Positions 62,920 to 64,000 of a stretch of 64,000 nucleotides of DNA are shown here, piece by piece. This DNA is from Hyphomonas sp. (lineage in GTDB: Bacteria > Pseudomonadota > Alphaproteobacteria > Caulobacterales > Hyphomonadaceae). The position numbers and the translations under genes were made by a program. The stretch spans positions 1 through 64,000 of the forward strand of contig PACZ01000032.1 in the NCBI GenBank assembly GCA_002700305.1, given 5' to 3'. Under the pieces are notes generated by a model, which had not been told where the DNA came from, did no database searches, and was given only the letters and a program-made list of their open reading frames with translations. Every line of letters begins with the position of its first letter. The first letter of the stretch is position 1.

Positions 62920-62937
62920 GGCAATTTCCTCTGGGGC

Positions 62938-63798
62938 TTATCGGGCGAAGACAATGGTGCGGCCGGCATGGCTGAAAACGCGGTGCTCTGCATGCGCTTT
63001 GACGGCGCGCAGAAGGGCGGTGCCTTCCAGGTGGCGGCCGGTTTCGATCATGTCGGCAGGGGTATAGGTGTGGTCGATGGTTTCGGTGACCTGAGTGATG
63101 ATCGGGCCCTCATCCAGGTCTGCGGTGACATAATGGGCGGTGGCGCCGATGACCTTCACGCCGCGGGCGTGGGCCTGGTGATAGGGGCGGGCGCCCTTGA
63201 AGCTTGGCAGGAAGGAGTGGTGGATATTGATGCACCGGCCTTCCAGCTCCCGGCAGGCTTCGTCGCTCAACACCTGCATGTAGCGGGCAAGGACGACGAG
63301 GTCTGCGCCCGTGTCCTCAATGACGTTGAACAGGCGTGCTTCCGCTTCAGCCTTGGTCGCGGCCGTCACAGGGATGTGGAACCAGGGCAGGCCGAAATGG
63401 GCAAACTGGTCTTTCAGCGTGTCATGGTTCGAGACGATCCCGACGACATCGATCGGCAGCTCCTTGCGCCGTGACGCGTAGAGCAGCGTGTTGGCGCAAT
63501 GGTCTGACTGGGAGACCAGAAGGAGCGTGCGCATCCGCTGGCCGACCGGGGCAACGCTCCAGTCGGCTTCCAGCTCTTCTGCCGCTTCCTCAATGTCGCC
63601 CAGCAGGCTGAGCGGCACTTCACCGCCCTCCGGCCCGCGGAAGACGAGCCGGGCAAAGAATTGCCCGGACCCGGTATCGCCGAATGTGCGGGAGGAGGCG
63701 ATGAAACAGTCATGCGCCTCCATCAGGCGTGCCAGCGTCGCGACGATCCCGACCCGGTCCGGGCAGGACAATGTCAGGATGTGATCGCCGGTCGTCAT
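62938..63798 (-). CDS. purU: Formyltetrahydrofolate deformylase
   Basis: Hydrolyses 10-formyl-tetrahydrofolate to formate and tetrahydrofolate. 286 aa: N-terminal ACT domain (ILTLSCPDRVGIVATLARLM), then a formyltransferase-fold domain with INIHHSFLPSFKGARPYHQA and ADLDEGPIITQ holding the catalytic His and Asp. Between metK and ahcY, so it may keep folate available for remethylating homocysteine. Confidence 0.95.
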   Translation of the reverse strand: MTTGDHILTLSCPDRVGIVATLARLMEAHDCFIASSRTFGDTGSGQFFARLVFRGPEGGEVPLSLLGDIEEAAEELEADWSVAPVGQRMRTLLLVSQSDHCANTLLYASRRKELPIDVVGIVSNHDTLKDQFAHFGLPWFHIPVTAATKAEAEARLFNVIEDTGADLVVLARYMQVLSDEACRELEGRCINIHHSFLPSFKGARPYHQAHARGVKVIGATAHYVTADLDEGPIITQVTETIDHTYTPADMIETGRHLEGTALLRAVKAHAEHRVFSHAGRTIVFAR

Positions 63799-63817
63799 GC
63801 TGCGTCCCTGCCGGACC

Positions 63818-64000
<183 letters not shown>

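Noticed and set aside
62920..62937. SAM riboswitch ahead of metK
   Set aside because: Only 18 bp separate purU and metK; there is no room, and any riboswitch would be ahead of ahcY.

Overview
The window is a gene-dense, high-GC chromosomal segment with about 63 protein genes. No rRNA, tRNA, CRISPR array or recognisable transposase/integrase gene was found. Gene content suggests an aerobic Gram-negative alphaproteobacterium, probably of the Hyphomonadaceae (Hyphomonas-like): many lipoproteins and outer-membrane proteins, a TlyA-type methyltransferase, a DUF4169 protein, acyl-CoA and Baeyer-Villiger oxidation genes, and cysDNC next to nucleotide-sugar genes. The genus is inferred from gene style, not from a marker gene.

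Layout. 0-9.3 kb: small housekeeping and hypothetical genes, an old-yellow-enzyme reductase, a cupin and a UvrD/PcrA helicase. This part holds an AT-rich island (1356-2870) that carries one PD-(D/E)XK nuclease-like gene between perfect 22-bp direct repeats. 9.5-18.1 kb: an RND efflux pump pair, a ZntB-type channel, a Tat-lipoprotein amidase divergent from an APH-fold kinase, and a Cu/Zn superoxide dismutase. 18.1-31.5 kb: tlyA, a glycine-zipper protein, a methyltransferase, a PiT-like transporter, an outer-membrane barrel, aroC, malate dehydrogenase, pdxH, a GDPD lipoprotein, an acyl-CoA ligase and an SDR. 31.5-35 kb: two tandem cytochrome c lipoproteins, then a second low-GC one-gene unit bracketed by inverted copies of a short palindromic repeat, and a DUF1499 protein.

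35-48 kb: an alpha/beta hydrolase, OppBC-type permeases, a DUF442 protein, an ATP-grasp-like protein, an MBL hydrolase, and a lipid/carbonyl catabolism group on the minus strand (AceE-like ThDP enzyme, dienoyl-CoA isomerase-like crotonase, gpsA, thiolase-like protein, Baeyer-Villiger-type monooxygenase). A perfect 22-bp palindrome lies just upstream of the AceE-like gene. 48-58.7 kb: GDP-mannose synthesis, sulfate activation to PAPS (cysD-cysNC), glmS and dTDP-rhamnose synthesis (rmlCBDA), ending in an unrecognised nucleotidyltransferase-fold gene. Together these would supply activated mannose, rhamnose, hexosamine and sulfate for surface polysaccharide. 58.8-61.7 kb: a lipidated subtilisin-like protease with an autotransporter-like C-terminus and an overlapping small lipoprotein gene. 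61.7-64 kb: an ahcY-purU-metK operon of the methyl cycle, with ahcY cut by the window edge.

Most genes are tightly packed, and several convergent pairs overlap by 4-8 bp. The two low-GC single-gene units with flanking repeats are the clearest signs of acquired DNA and the best candidates for something undescribed.
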